From: Gaoshiqia sp050178015
GTDB lineage: Bacteria > Bacteroidota > Bacteroidia > Bacteroidales > Prolixibacteraceae
NCBI GenBank assembly: GCA_050178015.1
Contig: JBFXGM010000026.1
Span: 13,769-77,768 of the forward strand
Length of the DNA: 64,000 nt
Direction: 5' to 3'
Each line of letters opens with the position of its first letter. Position 1 is the stretch's first letter. Shown one piece after another: positions 61,045 to 64,000 of this stretch. The notes beneath the pieces were generated by a model. That model had not been told where the DNA came from. It did no database searches and saw nothing but the letters and a program-made list of their open reading frames with translations. Both the position numbers and the translations under genes were made by a program.

Positions 61045-61233
61045 TTATAAATTTTCTATGATCTGCTCCAGCTTTTTAGTGCTAATCCCCAGTTCAGTGG
61101 CGAGCATCTTATAAAAATCAGCTTTTGTTTCATGCCTCCAGATTAAATCGGCACTCGTTAATTGAGGATATTCTTGTTGAAGTTTCACTGCAACTATATC
61201 CCACTTATTCAGATCAAATTCTTCATCTATCAT
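61045..61233 (-). CDS. CsbD-like small stress protein
   Basis: 62 residues. WDIVAVKLQQEYPQLTSADLIWRHETKADFYKMLATELGISTKKLEQIIENL: the W..lK.KL...YP.LT..DL...E.K...ll..L pattern of CsbD-like proteins. Function unknown; induced in general stress in other bacteria. Confidence 0.55.
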   Translation of the reverse strand: MIDEEFDLNKWDIVAVKLQQEYPQLTSADLIWRHETKADFYKMLATELGISTKKLEQIIENL

Positions 61234-61311
61234 ATATTTTAATGGTTAATGAAAATACTTCAACTGATTGGTAATTCCCTCCGTCCAAAGTCTATATTGA
61301 CTACAACACTA

Positions 61312-61473
61312 CTATTTTTTCCAGGTCTTATTCGTAAATAGCATCCGAAAAAGGATGATAAATCCAGCTATTGGCAGCAGGATATCAATATACCGGAAGG
61401 AATAAAACCCCAAGGTTACAATAGCCCACAGAAGTAAAAGTAATCCGGCAATAATGTAAGGTGAATTTTTCAT
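61312..61473 (-). CDS. Two-helix membrane peptide, lmo0937/DUF5670-like
   Basis: 53 residues: MKNSPYIIAGLLLLLWAIVT, then FRYIDILLPIAGFIILFRMLF and a basic end. Two membrane segments. Such peptides often lie beside stress genes. In the element-C unit. Confidence 0.6.
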   Translation of the reverse strand: MKNSPYIIAGLLLLLWAIVTLGFYSFRYIDILLPIAGFIILFRMLFTNKTWKK

Positions 61474-61564
61474 GGCTTTTGCTTTTACCGACTTATTAAA
61501 AAAACGGGATAAAGATAAAGGCCTGTTTGGTGGTTTATAAAACCATCAATGACATCAATTCATT

Positions 61565-62008
61565 TTAAAATCTGTCTGTTGTTAATACAATCTGTTCGCT
61601 TGGATATTGAATGTTCACTTCAGATTCAGTTGTAATGAATACCTTAACCGGTTGGAAGGACGACACCGTCTCTAGTGTTGCTTTCAGTTGCTTTGAAAGA
61701 AATCCGGTTGAGCTGCTTAACTGTCCCAAATTTTCAGTTTCCCCCTGATTGGTTTCCATCCAAACCACATAGGTCAGTTTGGACGATCCCATCCTTTCAA
61801 TTCCTGCCAGATTAATTACCTGAATTTTAAATACGTAGTTTTTATTGCTGTCTTTTATTATTTTCACATAGCCCTCAGCCGCAGGGACAACGGTTGAATT
61901 ATTAAATTTGATTTTTTTTGCAGATGAATTTAATGGAGAAAAAAGAAGAACTACGAAAACCCCTATGAGTACCATCTTCATTTTGCTTAAAATTGTTATT
62001 GTTTTCAT
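61565..62008 (-). CDS. Secreted hypothetical protein, 147 residues
   Basis: Signal peptide MKMVLIGVFVVLLFSPLNSSA after a short basic start; the mature part is beta-rich (VKIIKDSNKNYVFKIQVINLAG, YVVWMETNQGE) and may be an Ig-like or lipid-interacting periplasmic domain. First gene of the element-C unit; the -7 TACCTTTG is 42 bp upstream. Confidence 0.75.
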   Translation of the reverse strand: MKTITILSKMKMVLIGVFVVLLFSPLNSSAKKIKFNNSTVVPAAEGYVKIIKDSNKNYVFKIQVINLAGIERMGSSKLTYVVWMETNQGETENLGQLSSSTGFLSKQLKATLETVSSFQPVKVFITTESEVNIQYPSEQIVLTTDRF

Positions 62009-62049
62009 CTTGCTTGATTTAAATTATTATGAATATTAGATTAAACAAT

Positions 62050-62109
62050 CAAAGGTAATACTGCTAAATCTAAGCCCGTTACACAATTCCGAATAAGAGT
62101 TACATCATT
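62050..62109 (-). promoter_or_regulatory. AraC-type direct-repeat element C and promoter
   Basis: Minus strand: AATGATGTAAC (62109-62099) and AATTGTGTAAC (62088-62078), 21 bp apart, preceded by TGTGTG. -7 TACCTTTG at 62057-62050, 20 bp after box 2. It heads the leftward nine-gene unit from the 147-residue secreted protein to the glycoside hydrolase. Confidence 0.82.
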
Positions 62110-62124
62110 CACACATTTGTACAC

Positions 62125-63894
62125 CTATTGGAACTGGGCCGTGACTGGTTTTCCAATTACAAAATCCATGAAGCCAAAATCAGCTGTTTTAAATGAGTTG
62201 ATCTTAAAAATATTTTGCCCCTTACCCGGAATTGAGGGATAAAATGAAAGTGAGATTTGAAAAGTATTAAAGACCAGGTTTTCGTTCCTAAACAAAACAC
62301 CTAAACCCATTTGTGAATACAACCGGCTATTTCTAAACCCGGTTTCATCGTTGCCAATCATGCCAAGCGAACAAATAAGATAGGGGCCAAAATGGAATCC
62401 GAGAAGTTTCCATGGCGTGTAGACCTGTGTTTGCAATGTCAGCAAGAGGCGTCTGTCACCGGTTAATGTCGGACTGTTAAATCCATCAAGTCCATAGCTA
62501 TCGTTGATTGTTAAACTATCGTTTGAAAACCGGTTTAAGCCAATCGTTACCTGTGGCTTGACAAACTGCCTGAATTTCAATTTCCCGATCTCAAATAAAC
62601 CAGTAAAATAGTTTAGATTGACATTAATAATACCTTGTTCGGTATGCGATCCTCTAAAAAAGGAACCATATTCAAAGTTTGAGCTGAGATACCCCCAGAG
62701 ATAATATTTGCCCATCGATATCCGAGCTCCCAAATATAAACGACCGACATCGTCTTTTTTCTGATATCCTCCGGTAATACTGAAAACTCTTCCTACCGGA
62801 ACATCTTCGATTAAACCATATCTGAAGACAAATCTGTCCTGAAAATAAATGCGTGTTGAGATGCCAAGGCTTCCCATATATAAATTTTCGTTGGCGAAAT
62901 AGTGTAGTGGATCATTCTCATCATTCGGCTTTTCCAGGTACCTAATCCGTAAAAATCGGATGGTTGAAACAAAGTTGGTGGTGCGTTTAACCAAGGTATT
63001 TCCTTTGAATATCGGTTTGGCGTAGCCTGCCCAATAATCCTGCGCGTTAAATTTGTACCGTTGTGGAGCGAAGTCACCATTGTGTTTCAGGATGGAATCA
63101 TTGCGAAATTGCTGGGTAAAATTGATACCTGCGGCCCATTTGATAAGGGCGAAAAAAATGGGCGGTCAACGGATAAATTCTTACTGAGATACTTTTGCCC
63201 TTCGATTCCATAGTGCAAGGTTGTAGTGATGTATGTGTTCCTGATGTTTGGACTGGAGTAATCCGTATGGAAGGAACTATTTCCCTCGCTATAATTCCGG
63301 GCAAAATCGTTGTGGAATTCGTGCCCAAAACCTAAAAAGTTTTTGTCGGTCAAAACAATTTTGAAGTGCGAACCGGAGGCTGAACCTTTTGGAATAATGC
63401 TCCATTTGTCCAATGTACGGATAAAAATATCTACGGAGTCTGCATTTGTTGAATCAAGAACAGCAAATAATGAAATATCCTGAACATAATTCCGGGTACG
63501 CACTAATCGTTCGGACTCTTTGACAAGCAAGGAATCAAAAGGCTGGTTACGCCGGATAAAGAGGAGATTTCGGATGGTGATGTTCTGAGATTTGATATGC
63601 AGCTTATTTCCGGTATTCGATAAAAAGTTGTGTTGTGTTTCAATGATGTCAGAAACGTTATAGCCAAAGGGGGCAAGTGTTTCAATTGTAATATTCCTGA
63701 TCGTTTCCCCTCAAAGGCGCTGTATGATTTTTGTATCAGGGTCCGATATACCTTCTTGTTAAGAAAATCAACTGCTACCGGTTTAAAAACTAGCCCATGC
63801 AAAAACCGCGTGAACTTGCCCTGATTCGAATAGGATTCAATATTCCGGTATAGCTTGGTCAAATCTGCTTCGGCTTGGATATGCAACAAAAATA
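62125..63894 (-). pseudogene. BamA/TamA-like outer-membrane protein gene, two frameshifts and lost N-terminus
   Basis: Three reading-frame blocks on the minus strand join into one protein of about 590 residues. The N-terminal block runs leftwards from the IS boundary at about 63894; the middle block (63087 to about 63705) carries POTRA-like ITIRNLLFIRRNQPFDSLLV and SERLVRTRNYVQDI; the C-terminal block (62125 to about 63155) is a beta-barrel ending GFMDFVIGKPVTAQFQ. Shifts fit loss of one A in GGGGAAACG near 63705-63710 and one T in a seven-T run near 63151-63157. The signal peptide is missing, cut by the IS element. Both shifts are homopolymer events, so assembly error is possible for them but not for the missing N-terminus. 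Confidence 0.8.
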
Positions 63895-64000
63895 TGCACG
63901 GTTAGTTAAGAGCTACGCTGCTATTCCCTGATTATTATTTAGTTGTTCAAATTCATTTATTGTTTTGTACCCCAAAGCTGAGTGCCTTCTCTTCTTGTTG
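63895..64000 (-). mobile_element. IS3-family insertion sequence, right end only
   Basis: From 63895 onward the sequence belongs to an IS element that continues beyond the window. Its outer end reads TGCACGG on the plus strand; IS3-family ends commonly begin with TG and end with CA. It abuts the outer-membrane gene, whose signal peptide is missing at that point. Confidence 0.6.
63913..64000 (-). CDS. IS3-family transposase OrfB, C-terminal 28 residues
   Basis: Minus-strand frame ends NKKRRHSALGYKTINEFEQ followed by LNNNQGIAA and a TAG at 63913. The RRHSALGYKTxxEFE block is the typical rve-domain C-terminus of IS3/IS150-group transposases. The rest lies outside the window. Confidence 0.85.
   Translation of the reverse strand, partial: NKKRRHSALGYKTINEFEQLNNNQGIAA

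Noticed and set aside
63151..63157. Programmed frameshift in the outer-membrane gene
   Set aside because: Two separate single-base losses plus a missing signal peptide fit decay or sequencing error, and no slippery site with stimulatory structure was seen.

Overview
The window is chromosomal DNA of a member of the Bacteroidota, most likely a marine or sediment Marinilabiliales/Prolixibacteraceae-type organism. This rests on protein families (DUF4295 beside L33 and L28, BlaR/TonB-C proteins, an AraC regulator with an N-terminal CxxC domain, SPFH and BamA-like relics) and on recurrent Bacteroidetes-type promoters (-7 TAnnTTTG, sometimes with a -33 TTG/TTTG about 19 bp upstream). No tRNA, rRNA or CRISPR array was seen.

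Layout. 1-4.2 kb: 5' part of pyruvate:ferredoxin oxidoreductase (runs off the left edge) and an AAA_14/DUF4143 ATPase. 3.4-10.6 kb: leftward sulfite-reduction and siroheme operon (DUF2061, precorrin-2 dehydrogenase, cysJ, cysI, hemD, an epimerase-like gene, a 21-bp repeat array, cobA). Its leader encodes a 31-residue peptide with a Met/Cys run followed by an intrinsic terminator. 10.7-16 kb: chorismate mutase plus DRE-TIM aldolase, DUF368 plus aroE, a NifX-like gene and membrane proteins. 16-34 kb: AddA-like helicase-nuclease, NarL-type two-component pair, SIS protein beside fructosamine kinase, GH94 phosphorylase, Spy-like protein, hydrolase, rimO-ftsY, and an S24 repressor divergent from a radical-SAM DNA-repair pair. 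34-47 kb: ribosomal proteins, CPBP protease, malQ, an S1-domain protein, topB, a TPR protein and an M24 peptidase. 47-49.8 kb: BlaI/BlaR-type system with a secreted TonB-C protein. 50.3-62.1 kb: an AT-richer stress island. 62.1-64 kb: a broken BamA/TamA-like gene cut by an IS3-family element that leaves the window.

Main results of the hunt. (1) The stress island holds an AraC regulator and three transcription units (cupin to a glycosyltransferase fusion; an 89-residue protein, SDR, PPK2, small alarmone synthetase; and a nine-gene unit with USP, PIG-L deacetylase, GT4 and a glycoside hydrolase). Each begins with the same pair of 11-bp direct repeats 21 bp apart, 20-21 bp upstream of a -7 box, so the island looks like one regulon. 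(2) The sulfur operon leader is a textbook-like ribosome-mediated attenuator with a visible antiterminator pairing. (3) The S24 repressor and the repair operon share GCTAA-N5-TTAGC dyads abutting both divergent -7 boxes, with a third inside the radical-SAM gene. (4) Two loci of the BlaI system carry paired AACTA-N6-TAGTT dyads with identical spacing. Three genes at the right end show decay (truncated SDR, internally deleted SPFH gene, frameshifted outer-membrane gene).
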